A DNA stretch of 64,000 nucleotides from Nonlabens antarcticus. GTDB lineage: Bacteria; Bacteroidota; Bacteroidia; Flavobacteriales; Flavobacteriaceae. The DNA lies in NCBI RefSeq assembly GCF_015356755.1, contig NZ_JADFCO010000059.1, positions 43,719 to 107,718 on the forward strand, read 5' to 3'. The notes under the pieces are model-generated. The model did not search any database. It was not told the origin of the DNA and was given only the letters and a program-made list of their open reading frames with translations. Below, piece after piece: positions 1 to 8,976 of this stretch. Position numbers and translations under genes: made by a program. Position 1 is the first letter of the stretch. Every line of letters begins with the position of its first letter.

Positions 1-504
1 TATTGGAATGCGCTCATTCTGAAAATTCGTGAGATTTATAAAGGCAAACTTACCTATGCAGGTAACTGGGACAGTTATAAAGTCGTTCCATTTTGGGATC
101 AAATGGATTACATAGGCATCGATGCCTATTTTCCCGTAAGCGATCAAAAAGCTCCAGATTTGATGACAACGAAAAATGGTTGGAAAAAGTGGAAAGCCGA
201 GTTAAGTTCGCTTTCGCGAAAGCATGATAAGAAGATTCTTTTTGCAGAATACGGTTATGTAAGTGCAGATTATGCAGGAAAGGAACCGTGGGCAACCGCA
301 GACGAAACTCGAAGCGTAAACAACAAAGCACAGCAAATATTATTACAGGCGCAATACGAAAGCATCTGGAAAGAAGACTGGTTTGCTGGTGGGTTCCTAT
401 GGAAACATCATGCGGAATCCAGCCGTCGCGGTTATGCAAAACGATTCACACCACAAGGAAAACCAGCAGAAAAAACAGTTACTGAAGCATATGGAAAATA
501 TTAA
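1..504 (+). CDS. GH113-like glycosidase, C-terminal part (5' end outside window)
   Basis: The reading frame is open from the first base to the TAA at 502-504 and gives the last 167 residues of a larger protein. Segments such as GNWDSY, DYIGIDAYFP, ILFAEYGY and WFAGGFLWKHH fit the second half of a TIM-barrel glycoside hydrolase of the GH113 type (beta-mannanase-like). The Glu in FAEYGY, about residue 83 of the visible part, is the likely catalytic nucleophile. Substrate and localisation cannot be judged because the N-terminus is missing. The palindrome at 210-223 lies inside the gene and is read as part of LSRKH. The family call is by recognition only; another clan-A hydrolase is possible. Confidence 0.6.
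   Translation, partial: YWNALILKIREIYKGKLTYAGNWDSYKVVPFWDQMDYIGIDAYFPVSDQKAPDLMTTKNGWKKWKAELSSLSRKHDKKILFAEYGYVSADYAGKEPWATADETRSVNNKAQQILLQAQYESIWKEDWFAGGFLWKHHAESSRRGYAKRFTPQGKPAEKTVTEAYGKY
210..223. repeat. Recurrent palindrome GCTTTCGCGAAAGC (copy 1)
   Basis: A perfect 14-bp palindrome inside the glycosidase gene. The same core recurs at 5735, 8335, 12694 and 49135, with imperfect copies at 60967 and 61754. Confidence 0.85.
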
Positions 505-687
505 GTGAAAATATCAGATTTGTACACCGGGCAAGTATTTACATTTTAAATATATTGCTGATTAGGCATGAATCGGCTAGAGTTAAAAGAAGAATATTAT
601 AAACGGTCTGTAGCTATTTAAAGATGGCTTTAAAGCAGTAAATAATTAGAGAAATTGCCAACCGTATTTATTTAGAATATTTAAAAA

Positions 688-831
688 ATGAGACAACAAT
701 CGCGCAATCCAAATAACCTACCGACTAAGGTTTGTCCAGTTTGTGAGCGTGAATTCACGTGGCGTAAGAAATGGGAAAAGAATTGGGAAAACGTGAAATA
801 TTGTAGCAAAAAATGTAGCTCCAGTAAATAG
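688..831 (+). CDS. DUF2256-type small zinc-ribbon protein (47 aa)
   Basis: A 47-codon gene. The product carries [14 protein letters not shown] followed by W..VKYCSKKC, which is the CxxC...CxxxC pattern of DUF2256, a small protein family with a presumed zinc-binding ribbon and unknown function. The aromatic and basic core ([11 protein letters not shown]) is typical of the family and makes a chance ORF unlikely. It stands alone between the glycosidase and the M1 peptidase on the same strand. The preceding 183 bases (505-687) show no other gene. Confidence 0.75.
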   Translation: MRQQSRNPNNLPTKVCPVCEREFTWRKKWEKNWENVKYCSKKCSSSK

Positions 832-929
832 GTTTAAATATAATACTAGTATAGGGTTACCTACATATTTAAGCAATTGAAGTCTATTAAATTGATGCTG
901 TCGTTATTTCATTCCATCTAACAATAATT

Positions 930-2579
930 ATGAAGAAGTTAATTACATACATAGCAATTTTAGTCTGTACAATGGGTGCAATAAACGCACAAGTTCTATC
1001 AGACAAGCAACAGTTTACACATCAAGACACTTTGCGTGGTTCTATAACGCCAGAGCGTTCCTGGTGGGATATAACCTATTACGATCTTAGTGTAAAAGTA
1101 CAGCCAGAGAAAAAGTTTATTTCTGGTTCTAACGTGATTCATTATAAAGTGCTGGAACCTTACCAAATCATGCAAATTGATTTGCAAAAGCCTCTTAAAT
1201 TTTTGAAGGTAGTACAAAACGAAAAGGAACTAGAGGTACGAAATGATGGAAACGCGCATTTTGTGACGTTACTCGAAGAACAAAAAGTAGGAGCAATTAA
1301 TACTCTAGAAGTTTTTTATGAGGGCAAGCCACGAGAGGCAAAAAATGCACCCTGGGATGGAGGTTTTTCTTGGAAGAAAGATGCTAAAGGGAATGATTTT
1401 GTCGCGACTTCTAATCAAGGTCTAGGCGCGAGCGTCTGGTGGCCTAATAAGGATCACATGTATCAAGAAGTGGACAGCATGTCTATTGCCATAAATGCTC
1501 CTAAGGGCTTGATGGACGTTTCTAATGGAAGGTTAAGAAAAACAGAGCTCATGGAAGATGGCACCACAACCTACCACTGGTTTGTAGATAATCCCATCAA
1601 TAATTATGGAGTCAACATTAACATAGGGAATTATGTTCATTTCTCTGAAGTATATAAAGGCGAGAATGGGGATCTGGATATGGATTATTATGTACTCGCT
1701 GGAAACCTAGAAAAAGCCAAAGAACAATTTAAAGATGCTCCCAGAATGATGGAAGCTTTTGAACACTGGTTCGGTCCTTACCCTTTTTATGAAGATGGAT
1801 ATAAACTGGTGGAGGCTCCCTACTTAGGAATGGAACATCAGAGTTCTGTGACGTACGGAAATAAATTTGCAAATGGCTATTTGGGCCGCGATCTTTCGGG
1901 AACCGGTTGGGGTTTAAAGTTTGATTTTATCATTATCCATGAATCTGGACATGAATGGTTTGCTAATAATATTACCAACAAAGACATAGCGGATATGTGG
2001 ATTCATGAAAGCTTCACGGCTTATTCAGAAAATCTGTTTTTAGATTATTTCTATGGTAAAGAGGCAAGCGCTGAATATGTAATAGGAACGAGACGCAGCA
2101 TCACTAACGATAAACCCATCATAGGCACGTACGGCGTTAACAGCGAGGGGTCTGGCGACATGTATTATAAAGGAGCTAATATGCTACACACTTTGCGGCA
2201 GCTTGTAAATGATGATGAAAAGTGGAGAATGATATTGCGCGGAATGAATAAAACATTTTACCATCAAACTGTTACCACTGAACAGATTGAAAATTATCTA
2301 TCTCAAGAAACCGGAATGGATCTAGAGCCCTTTTTTAACCAATATACACGCGATACACGTGTGCCCGTGCTAGAATACAGCATAAATGAATCAGGTCTTT
2401 ACTACCGGTGGAATAATGTGGTTGAAGGTTTTGAAATGCCTTTAGAAATGATAGTTGATGATAAAAAACAGTGGATCAGCCCTACAAACGAGTTCCAACT
2501 CCTGGAATTACCCACGTCCGAATCTAACATAAGCATAGATGAGGATTATTACGTCGAGTCGAAATTGGTTAAGATTTAA
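930..2579 (+). CDS. M1-family zinc metallopeptidase, exported
   Basis: A 549-residue aminopeptidase N-like protein. It starts with a signal peptide (MKKLITYIAILVCTMGAINA, cleavage before Q). The gluzincin zinc site is complete: HESGH at about residues 337-341 and the third ligand Glu 18 residues later in WIHESF (about 360). The substrate-side GAMEN motif is altered to GMEHQ near residue 307. It probably removes N-terminal residues from peptides in the periplasm or at the outer face. It is shorter than classical PepN (about 870 aa) and lacks the large C-terminal helical domain, as many Bacteroidota M1 enzymes do. It stands as a single gene. Confidence 0.88.
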   Translation: MKKLITYIAILVCTMGAINAQVLSDKQQFTHQDTLRGSITPERSWWDITYYDLSVKVQPEKKFISGSNVIHYKVLEPYQIMQIDLQKPLKFLKVVQNEKELEVRNDGNAHFVTLLEEQKVGAINTLEVFYEGKPREAKNAPWDGGFSWKKDAKGNDFVATSNQGLGASVWWPNKDHMYQEVDSMSIAINAPKGLMDVSNGRLRKTELMEDGTTTYHWFVDNPINNYGVNINIGNYVHFSEVYKGENGDLDMDYYVLAGNLEKAKEQFKDAPRMMEAFEHWFGPYPFYEDGYKLVEAPYLGMEHQSSVTYGNKFANGYLGRDLSGTGWGLKFDFIIIHESGHEWFANNITNKDIADMWIHESFTAYSENLFLDYFYGKEASAEYVIGTRRSITNDKPIIGTYGVNSEGSGDMYYKGANMLHTLRQLVNDDEKWRMILRGMNKTFYHQTVTTEQIENYLSQETGMDLEPFFNQYTRDTRVPVLEYSINESGLYYRWNNVVEGFEMPLEMIVDDKKQWISPTNEFQLLELPTSESNISIDEDYYVESKLVKI

Positions 2580-2742
2580 ACTAGAATTTTTAAACTGTTT
2601 TCTAAAACCTCATATTCAAGCTTGAAACTAACGTCTGCCTATCACAACTGCGGAACTTAACCTTTGAGTCATATGGCTGCATTAATAGTTTTTTTATTAA
2701 TACAGTTAACTTATTTGTTACAGTAAAATCTTCTGCACTATC

Positions 2743-3396
2743 ATGAAAGAACACATTATAACATCCACCATACAGTTTGTTCAACAACAACTAAAAGATG
2801 CAGAAGGCGGTCACGACTGGTTTCACATCGAAAGGGTATGGAAGAATGCGAAACTCATAGCCACTCAGGAAACGAGTGCAGATAGACTAATCATAGAATT
2901 AGGCGCCCTACTCCACGACATAGCCGACTCAAAATTCCACGATGGAGATGAGACCTTAGGTCCGCGTGTGGCTCGGGAATTTTTAGAAAAAGAAAATGTG
3001 GATGAAAGAGTAATCGATCATGTTATTAAAATTATTGAGAATATATCTTTCAATGGCGGCAATGTGGATCAAAAATTCAAAAGTCTAGAATTAGATATCG
3101 TTCAGGATGCAGATCGTCTGGATGCCTTAGGCGCGATTGGAATAGCTAGAACATTCAATTATGGTGGGTTTAAAAATAGACTGATTTATGATCCTGCAAT
3201 TACCCCAGATTTGAAAATGGATAAGGAGACTTATAAGAAAAGCGATGCACCCACGATAAATCACTTTTATGAAAAGCTTTTACTCCTCAAAGAACTGATG
3301 AACACAGGATCAGGAAAACAACTTGCGCAAAAGCGCCATGAGTTCATGGAACAATACCTCGATCAGTTCTATGCAGAATGGAACGGAAAACAGTAA
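2743..3396 (+). CDS. HD-domain phosphohydrolase
   Basis: A 217-residue cytosolic protein with the HD metal site: H in GGHDWFHIERV (about residues 25-32), HD in LLHDIADSKF (about 64-68), a further His around 94 and the late Asp in VQDADRLDALGAIG (about 126-131). This is the YedJ/YpgQ-type HD family of metal-dependent phosphohydrolases, possibly acting on nucleotides; the true substrate is not known. The next gene starts 21 bases downstream on the same strand, so the two may be cotranscribed. Confidence 0.8.
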   Translation: MKEHIITSTIQFVQQQLKDAEGGHDWFHIERVWKNAKLIATQETSADRLIIELGALLHDIADSKFHDGDETLGPRVAREFLEKENVDERVIDHVIKIIENISFNGGNVDQKFKSLELDIVQDADRLDALGAIGIARTFNYGGFKNRLIYDPAITPDLKMDKETYKKSDAPTINHFYEKLLLLKELMNTGSGKQLAQKRHEFMEQYLDQFYAEWNGKQ

Positions 3397-3417
3397 ATTA
3401 CACTTATAATCCTATCC

Positions 3418-3963
3418 ATGTTCGAAGAAGAAAAAAATCGTCCAGACCGCATCACCCAATTACCTGTATATAATAAAGCGGAAGAAATCTACTTTCTCGT
3501 CAATCGCATGCTTACAGGTTCCTATGCTGACGAACTAGAAGAATCGGAAGACATGGAAGACATAGAGTCTGATGTAATCGAGCGCATGTTTGAGCAAAAC
3601 AAAGAATTTATGCTCGCTAATGCCATGATGATTCCTTCTAAAATTGCCGGTGCCGAAGGAGCCGATCTTTACGACCTGCGCATGGAAAATGCTGCTGTCA
3701 TCAGAAAGGCTGCTAGAGAAATAATAACTGATGCCCGTGGTTTACAAATGAATGGGTTCAAAGACATAGAATATCTAGACTTATTGCGCCGTGAGTTAGA
3801 AGAATTTCGCGTTTTATTTGCAGAGTGGGTTGCGGGTTTTGATAAAGAAAACTATTGCATCGATCGTTGGGGATTATTCAATCCACCTGGTGTAAATTAT
3901 AACGACCATGATCCAGATGATGATTTACCGTTTGATCCCGATAGTTTTTTTGGTGATGTATAA
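3418..3963 (+). CDS. Conserved hypothetical, helical acidic protein
   Basis: A 181-residue soluble protein without signal peptide. It is predominantly helical by inspection, with an acidic stretch ELEESEDMEDIESD around residues 40-55 and a C-terminus rich in Asp and Pro (DHDPDDDLPFDPD). The opening LPVYNKAEEIYFLVNRM resembles the first helix of four-helix-bundle (S23-like) proteins, but the match is weak. It follows the HD hydrolase closely. No function can be assigned. The following 204 bases (3964-4167) contain no gene that I can see. Confidence 0.6.
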   Translation: MFEEEKNRPDRITQLPVYNKAEEIYFLVNRMLTGSYADELEESEDMEDIESDVIERMFEQNKEFMLANAMMIPSKIAGAEGADLYDLRMENAAVIRKAAREIITDARGLQMNGFKDIEYLDLLRRELEEFRVLFAEWVAGFDKENYCIDRWGLFNPPGVNYNDHDPDDDLPFDPDSFFGDV

Positions 3964-4167
3964 TTTTAAATACAAATTAGGTAATTGATAAGTTCAACTT
4001 TCTGAATGCTAATTGAAATTAAGGAATTACAAGTGATACGTAATGTATTAAAAATCTTAAGCATTCTCATCAATCAATTGCGAGGAGTATAATTTTTACA
4101 AAGATTTAAACTGAAAACTAAGTTTTATAAAGTGTGAGTTCCTAACTCAATCATTATTGCTTATTCT

Positions 4168-4905
4168 TCATTCAGACACACTTTCTACGGACTTTTCTGA
4201 GACATCACACCATTTTAAATAGTACTCATAAATCTCATCAATACTGGCACCTTGACGTTTCTTCCAATAAATGGTAAGGTAAAACCATTGCAATCTTAAA
4301 ACCCCCACTTCCTGATACCTTCTTGCACTTGTAGTGAGCCATTTCTGTATCACGTGATACTTTTGTAATTCGTATAATTTATTAATGAGTAAATAATCCT
4401 CATAAATAGGAACGGTAGTGTCATATCCCCCAATTTGCTCATAAAGGTTTCTGGTAATATACTGGCTCTGATCACCACCACGACTTACTTTCCAACTAAA
4501 CCTAGAAAACCATCCTATAATAAGTAACCACCAGTGCCAGCTGCGAAAACGCATGCGAAAACATCCTGCCGGTTTTCCGGCTGCCACAGCCTTGTAGACC
4601 TGCTTATCATAACCTTTAGGAGGGTATGAATCTGCATGTAAAAAATAAAATATATCGTGAATAGCAGACTTTGCACCATTGTGCAATTGAAGGCCGCGGC
4701 CCTTGTCTGAGTCCACCGTCTTTACATCTATGTAAGTATAGGCGAGGGTAAACCTCTTTATTTCAAGTAAGGTTTCATCGATGCTTCCACCATCAACAAC
4801 AATGATTTCCAGTTCTTCTGGATCACCTGCCTGAACAACTAAATGTTCTAATAAATTAAAAATTCCCTGTTCCTCATTGAGAGCAGGAATAATAATGCTC
4901 ATCAT
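4168..4905 (-). CDS. TIGR04283-type glycosyltransferase (arsenosugar block)
   Basis: A 245-residue GT-A glycosyltransferase. It has the family 2 start MSIIIPALNEE, VVDGGSIDET at about residue 36 and the metal-binding LHADSYPP at about 88, then the short C-terminal helical part (FSRFSWKVSRGGDQ) typical of TIGR04283. That family is annotated as an arsenosugar biosynthesis / radical-SAM-associated glycosyltransferase. It is the last gene of a minus-strand block with a DUF547 lipoprotein, a purine nucleoside phosphorylase and a TIGR04282 glycosyltransferase, a set that travels with ArsS/ArsM in other genomes. The sugar donor and acceptor are inferred from that context only. Confidence 0.82.
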   Translation of the reverse strand: MMSIIIPALNEEQGIFNLLEHLVVQAGDPEELEIIVVDGGSIDETLLEIKRFTLAYTYIDVKTVDSDKGRGLQLHNGAKSAIHDIFYFLHADSYPPKGYDKQVYKAVAAGKPAGCFRMRFRSWHWWLLIIGWFSRFSWKVSRGGDQSQYITRNLYEQIGGYDTTVPIYEDYLLINKLYELQKYHVIQKWLTTSARRYQEVGVLRLQWFYLTIYWKKRQGASIDEIYEYYLKWCDVSEKSVESVSE

Positions 4906-4950
4906 AAGTTCAAATATACGATGAGCATGAAATTTTGGTTTTGAACAATT

Positions 4951-5727
4951 TTATTGTTTGTTAAGTGACCAGTCGTAATCTTTGTATTCGATGGTTGCAC
5001 CTTCATTGATTTTTTTATCAGCATACTGATTGATATACTTTATCACAGTTCCAGAGTGAGCTTCAAAATCCTTAGGATAGAAACTAAAAATGCTGCTTAA
5101 TTTTGGGTTGTTAGGATCGCTTAAATCATTCTTGTCAGAGTTTATGAATTCGTCCGCAGCTTGTTTCATCAAATCGTCGACGTTCTCACCGGTGTAGGCA
5201 GTTTTCATTAATTTAGGACAAGAAAAACTAGCACAATTAATTGCAAAATGTATTCTAGGATCGCCCATCTTTTGAAGTACTCCCTTCTCAATATCGGCTA
5301 GGGAATAGTCCTTACCATCAACGACTATAAAATTCTTAATCCACACCTGTCCAAAAGGCCCTTTGATGTCCTGAATGCTTCCCGGCATATCATTATCAAT
5401 GATTATATCAAGCGTTGACGCGTTGTAAAGATTGATGTAATAGGCAAATTGTTCCCCAGTTTCCCAGTCAGCTTTTGGTTGATTTACACTTAAGTAAACC
5501 AGGTAGGATTTCAATGCTGCTTGCTCTTCAGCTAGTCCTTCATAATCTACAAATCCGGCTTCATTTACATATTTATTCAAGAGCGCGTCAAAATTAGAAT
5601 GATCGAGTTGTGACCTACTGGTCTCAATTTTTTCACCTTTAGTAAGTTGATCATAATGTAATCCACCAGATCCTACACAAGATGCGGCAATAAACAGAAC
5701 GGCTAATAAATATGCAATTTTTTTCAT
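4951..5727 (-). CDS. DUF547 lipoprotein (arsenosugar block)
   Basis: A 258-residue DUF547 protein when started at MKKIAYLL. A frame extension to 5769 exists, but it would put 14 residues, including the CGCTTTCGCGAAAGCG palindrome, before the signal peptide, so 5727 is preferred. The lipobox is AASC at about residue 18, implying attachment to a membrane. DUF547 hallmarks are visible: FAYYINLYNASTLDII and HFAINCASFSCPKL, with the conserved Cys residues. The family is papain-like in fold by prediction and is found in arsenosugar-type clusters, but its role is unknown. Confidence 0.8.
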   Translation of the reverse strand: MKKIAYLLAVLFIAASCVGSGGLHYDQLTKGEKIETSRSQLDHSNFDALLNKYVNEAGFVDYEGLAEEQAALKSYLVYLSVNQPKADWETGEQFAYYINLYNASTLDIIIDNDMPGSIQDIKGPFGQVWIKNFIVVDGKDYSLADIEKGVLQKMGDPRIHFAINCASFSCPKLMKTAYTGENVDDLMKQAADEFINSDKNDLSDPNNPKLSSIFSFYPKDFEAHSGTVIKYINQYADKKINEGATIEYKDYDWSLNKQ

Positions 5728-5734
5728 GGGAGTT

Positions 5735-5750
5735 CGCTTTCGCGAAAGCG
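5735..5750. repeat. Recurrent palindrome CGCTTTCGCGAAAGCG (copy 2)
   Basis: A perfect 16-bp palindrome eight bases upstream of the preferred DUF547 start codon, so probably in its 5' untranslated or promoter region. Confidence 0.85.
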
Positions 5751-5829
5751 GAATCGTTACCGCTTTCATTGTACATGTAATCTACGGGAACGCAATAGTT
5801 ATGGTTTTAAGATTAACAGTAGAATAACA

Positions 5830-6648
5830 TTAGAGGCTCTCAATCAGACCTTTAAATAGAGCTACCATTTTAGGCTCTGCTTTCCCGGCAGTTTCTATAA
5901 TATCAGGAACACTAACCGGTTTTAAATTATCTGGATCACACTCATCTGTCAACACAGAAATCGCACTTACTGGAAGTTTCAAGTGGTTTGCCACGATAAT
6001 TTCGGGAACCGTGCTCATCCCCACAGCATCTGCACCCATAATTTTCAACATGCGGTATTCTGCACGGGTTTCTAGTTGTGGTCCTACAACACTTGCATAT
6101 ACTCCTTCATGCAATTCAATGTCATTTTCCTTGGCGAGATCGCGTAATTTCTGATTCATTTCTTTATCATAAGGCGTGCTCATGTCTGCAAATCGATCAC
6201 CGAATTCGCTCACATTCTTAAACGCCAGCGGACTCCCACCCTGCAAATTAATATGATCATCAAGCAACATTAAATCACCTTTTTTCATATCAAGATTAAC
6301 CGCTCCGGCTGCATTTGAAACCAACAACTTTTTGATTCCTAGACCATGCATCACTCTAATGGGATAGGTGATATCCATAAAATCATATCCCTCATATAAA
6401 TGAAATCTTCCTTGCATCACTACTACTTTCTTACCTGCAAGATCGCCATAGATTAATTTTCCAGTGTGAAACTCTACGGTCGCGAGTGGAAAAGATGGTA
6501 TGTTATTATAATGTGCTACGTGAGCATTTTCAATCTGATCGACCAGTTTGCCTAATCCAGTACCTAAAACGATACCGATCTCTGGCTTTTCAAAACCGTG
6601 CTGGATCAAGTAATTAATGGAATTGTCTAGAAGTTTTCTGCTTTGCAT
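5830..6648 (-). CDS. Purine nucleoside phosphorylase (trimeric class)
   Basis: A 272-residue enzyme that splits purine nucleosides with phosphate into base and (deoxy)ribose-1-phosphate. Class I PNP signatures are present: IGIVLGTGLGKL near the N-terminus, FHTGKLIYG and MQGRFHLYEGY, the phosphate/ribose region LLVSNAAGAVN, and the base-binding loop VVGPQLETRAEYRML and GADAVGMSTVPEI. It is cytosolic. It starts 3 bases after the end of the TIGR04282 gene, so the two are probably cotranslated. In arsenosugar-type clusters a PNP is thought to process the adenosyl moiety left by ArsS-type chemistry, which suits this placement, but ordinary purine salvage is equally possible. Confidence 0.88.
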   Translation of the reverse strand: MQSRKLLDNSINYLIQHGFEKPEIGIVLGTGLGKLVDQIENAHVAHYNNIPSFPLATVEFHTGKLIYGDLAGKKVVVMQGRFHLYEGYDFMDITYPIRVMHGLGIKKLLVSNAAGAVNLDMKKGDLMLLDDHINLQGGSPLAFKNVSEFGDRFADMSTPYDKEMNQKLRDLAKENDIELHEGVYASVVGPQLETRAEYRMLKIMGADAVGMSTVPEIIVANHLKLPVSAISVLTDECDPDNLKPVSVPDIIETAGKAEPKMVALFKGLIESL

Positions 6649-6651
6649 ATC

Positions 6652-7251
6652 TTAATTTAATAGTATTTGAAAATCTGGATGGTCTTTGATATCGGCTTCT
6701 GTGTCAACATCGTTGCGCTCCTCCAATTTTACGTAATTTATATCCTTCAGGTTTTTTAGAGTTTCTTCTAAAACGGTAGAAGTTCCCCATTCTTTATTTT
6801 CAAAGATACCTTTCGGAATCTTCTTGTTGAAACCCAGCAAGTAATATCCGCCATCTTCTGCAGGGCCTATAATAGCATCTTGACCATTCAATTTCTTGAA
6901 GGCCTCATCAATTTCTAGTGCTGTCAAATCGTACATATCAGAACCTATAATTATTACATTTTCATGCTTTTTCATGGCCTCTTTAAATGCATAGTTCATG
7001 CGCGCTCCCAGGTCTGAACCTTTTTGCTCGTACTTTTCATAAGCTAAATTATCCCAATCATCATTTTGATGGACACGCTCTGAATACCACACCTGCTTTA
7101 CTCCATAAATATTTTTTGTGATAGCTCTGGTATGTTCTAATAGAAACTTATAAATTTCCAATGCTTTTTCATCGCCTAGCGTAGCAGCCAGCCGACGTTT
7201 TCCCTTACCCAATTCTGGATTACGGGTAAAAATGATCAAACAATTATTCAT
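6652..7251 (-). CDS. TIGR04282/DUF2064-type glycosyltransferase (arsenosugar block)
   Basis: A 199-residue protein with the DUF2064 nucleotidyl/glycosyltransferase fold. It opens LIIFTRNPELGKGKRRLA (sugar-nucleotide loop), has IIIGSDMYDLT with the metal-binding acidic motif at about residue 105, IGPAEDGGYYLLGF at about 133, and ends in NDVDTEADI. This matches TIGR04282, the partner of TIGR04283 in arsenosugar-type clusters. It is the first gene of the minus-strand block. No ArsS radical-SAM or ArsM methyltransferase gene lies next to it; upstream is a 264-base non-coding gap. Confidence 0.82.
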   Translation of the reverse strand: MNNCLIIFTRNPELGKGKRRLAATLGDEKALEIYKFLLEHTRAITKNIYGVKQVWYSERVHQNDDWDNLAYEKYEQKGSDLGARMNYAFKEAMKKHENVIIIGSDMYDLTALEIDEAFKKLNGQDAIIGPAEDGGYYLLGFNKKIPKGIFENKEWGTSTVLEETLKNLKDINYVKLEERNDVDTEADIKDHPDFQILLN

Positions 7252-7515
7252 GGATTAATACTTTAGAAACAAACCTTAGAAGTTTTAGTTTTTGAGAGTT
7301 GGAAGATATATACTAAGAACTATAATATGAAAATAATATTCCTCAAATTGTTAATTGCTATTTCATGATAAGCGATGAACACAAAATTAAGAATCGTATT
7401 GCGATGCTGACTCGAGTTTGTGGTCAATTGAAAAACATCGATATTTCACTTGAATTTAATACGACTTTGAGCATTTTGACATCTTACTGAAAATAGGTAG
7501 AAAGATAGAAACAAC
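7252..7515. other. Intergenic gap with a doubtful 41-codon ORF
   Basis: This stretch between the arsenosugar block and ruvC has no convincing gene. A 41-codon ORF at 7365-7490 (+) contains HKIKNRIAMLTRVCGQL, which weakly resembles the first helix of CsoR-type regulators (R...GQ). It is too short to be complete and could be a remnant or chance. Confidence 0.3.
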
Positions 7516-8085
7516 TCATTTCTTGATACGCTTTTCGTTCTGCTTTACAAAAGAAGCCCAGCCTGAATAGCTTTTCCCCACTTCTACCCTGCCACTAGAA
7601 TAAAAATGACAAACTGCAGCGGCAAGTCCGTCCGTCATGTCTAGGTTTTTAGGAAGTTCTTTGAGTAGCAGCGTGCTTTTGAGCATTAACGCAACTTGTT
7701 CCTTACTGGCCGTTCCTTTTCCTGTAATGGATTGTTTTATGCGGCGCGGAGCATATTCAGTAACCGGTATATCGCGAGAAAGCCCTGCTGCCATGGCAAC
7801 ACCTTGAGCGCGACCTAATTTAAGCATGGATTGCACATTCTTTCCAAAAAAAGGAGCTTCTAGAGCGATCTCGTCAGGATGATGGGTATCGATCAACTCA
7901 ATCGTGCGTTCAAAAATCATCCGTAGTTTAACGTATGGATCTGTTATTTTGCGCATGTCAAGCTCGTTCATTTGTACGAACGACATGGTTTTACCCACGA
8001 CTTTTATGATGCCAAATCCCATGATCAAGGTTCCTGGATCGATCCCTAAAATGATACGTTCTGTTGCCAATTGTTGTAATTTCAT
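7516..8085 (-). CDS. ruvC: Holliday junction resolvase RuvC
   Basis: A 189-residue RNase H-fold endonuclease that resolves Holliday junctions with RuvAB in recombinational repair. The catalytic acids are in place: Asp16 in LGIDPGT, Glu in ALEAPFFGKN (about residue 75) and the Asp pair region in NLDMTDGLAAAVCHF (about 148-152). The C-terminus is slightly longer than in E. coli RuvC (173 aa). The start codon lies only 12 bases from the divergent membrane-protein gene, so the promoters of the two genes must overlap or lie inside the coding regions. Confidence 0.95.
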   Translation of the reverse strand: MKLQQLATERIILGIDPGTLIMGFGIIKVVGKTMSFVQMNELDMRKITDPYVKLRMIFERTIELIDTHHPDEIALEAPFFGKNVQSMLKLGRAQGVAMAAGLSRDIPVTEYAPRRIKQSITGKGTASKEQVALMLKSTLLLKELPKNLDMTDGLAAAVCHFYSSGRVEVGKSYSGWASFVKQNEKRIKK

Positions 8086-8097
8086 GCCGTGAATTGC

Positions 8098-8976
8098 ATG
8101 TCAAACAAATCTAAGCATTTCCTGCTGCAGGCCTGCAAAATACTTGTGATCTTATCCTGTTTGAGCTATTTGGGCTGGCAGTTGAGACTGGAGAAATTCA
8201 ACTGGAACGCGGTAAATATATTTTTATCAGACTTGCCCACCTCTCTTTATTTTTTGCTGCCGTTACTATCTATTTTAAGTTGGTTTGTCGAAAGTTACAA
8301 GTGGAAACTTTTAGTTCAGGATTTGAGAAGTTTACGCTTTCGCGAAAGCGTGATTCAAAACTTTACCGCACAAGCCGCAAGTTTTATCACACCTCTTAAA
8401 GCCGGCGAATTTGCTGCGAAAGCTTTTTATTTCCCCTATAATATTCGTAAAAAAGTATTGAAAGCCGTGCTTGTGGGGAATTTAAGTCAAATGGCCGTCA
8501 CGGTTATTCTAGGTACTGCAGGAATTGCCTTACTTATTGAAATACAATTCATTGCGACGGTCATTATTGCAGGAGGCGCCGGGTTGGTCATATTGTTATC
8601 TCGCTCGATCTTCCAATGGTTTGATTATCGCGGTGCTAATATTGCTACAATTACAGGAATTTCCTTTTTTAGATACGTGATTTTTTCAAGTTGCTGGATT
8701 CTGGTTTTACTGACGATTTCAAACGTATCCATTTTACTGATTCTGGGTTCCATTACTGCAATGTATTTAGCGGCATCAATCGTACCCACGATACAGCTGT
8801 TTGACGTATTTCTCAAATGGAGCATTGCTTCTTTTTTTGTAGGCTACCTTGACATTTCCCTAGAAAGTATGACGGCTATCGTGGCCATCATCTGGTTAAA
8901 TAATACCGTACTGCCAGTTTTATTAGGGTGTATCCTGCTAGCCTTTCAACGGTTTCCTAATGTAGCAACTGTATGA
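8098..8976 (+). CDS. Integral membrane protein, lysylphosphatidylglycerol synthase TM-region family
   Basis: A protein of 292 residues from ATG 8098; a GTG three codons earlier (8089) is possible but would leave only 3 bases to ruvC. There are about seven to eight hydrophobic segments, and AASFITPLKAGEFAAKAFYF is the conserved core of the UPF0104/LPG_synthase_TM family. These proteins lie in the cytoplasmic membrane; without the soluble MprF domain they do not add lysine and are thought to act as lipid transporters or flippases. It overlaps the following GT2 glycosyltransferase by 4 bases (ATGA), so the pair probably works on a common lipid-linked or surface glycan substrate. The palindrome at 8335 encodes RFRES. 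Confidence 0.75.
   Translation: MSNKSKHFLLQACKILVILSCLSYLGWQLRLEKFNWNAVNIFLSDLPTSLYFLLPLLSILSWFVESYKWKLLVQDLRSLRFRESVIQNFTAQAASFITPLKAGEFAAKAFYFPYNIRKKVLKAVLVGNLSQMAVTVILGTAGIALLIEIQFIATVIIAGGAGLVILLSRSIFQWFDYRGANIATITGISFFRYVIFSSCWILVLLTISNVSILLILGSITAMYLAASIVPTIQLFDVFLKWSIASFFVGYLDISLESMTAIVAIIWLNNTVLPVLLGCILLAFQRFPNVATV
8335..8350. repeat. Recurrent palindrome CGCTTTCGCGAAAGCG (copy 3)
   Basis: A perfect 16-bp palindrome inside the membrane-protein gene, read in frame as LRFRES. Confidence 0.85.

Noticed and set aside
50..439. Minus-strand ORF of 129 codons opposite the glycosidase
   Set aside because: It lies wholly opposite a reading frame with clear glycosidase-like sequence and has no domain of its own.
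5728..5769. Upstream start for the DUF547 protein
   Set aside because: It would place 14 charged residues, encoded by the repeat palindrome, before an ordinary lipoprotein signal peptide.
7365..7490. CsoR-like 41-codon ORF
   Set aside because: Only one helix resembles CsoR; metal ligands are missing and the length is less than half of the family, so it is kept only as a doubtful remnant.
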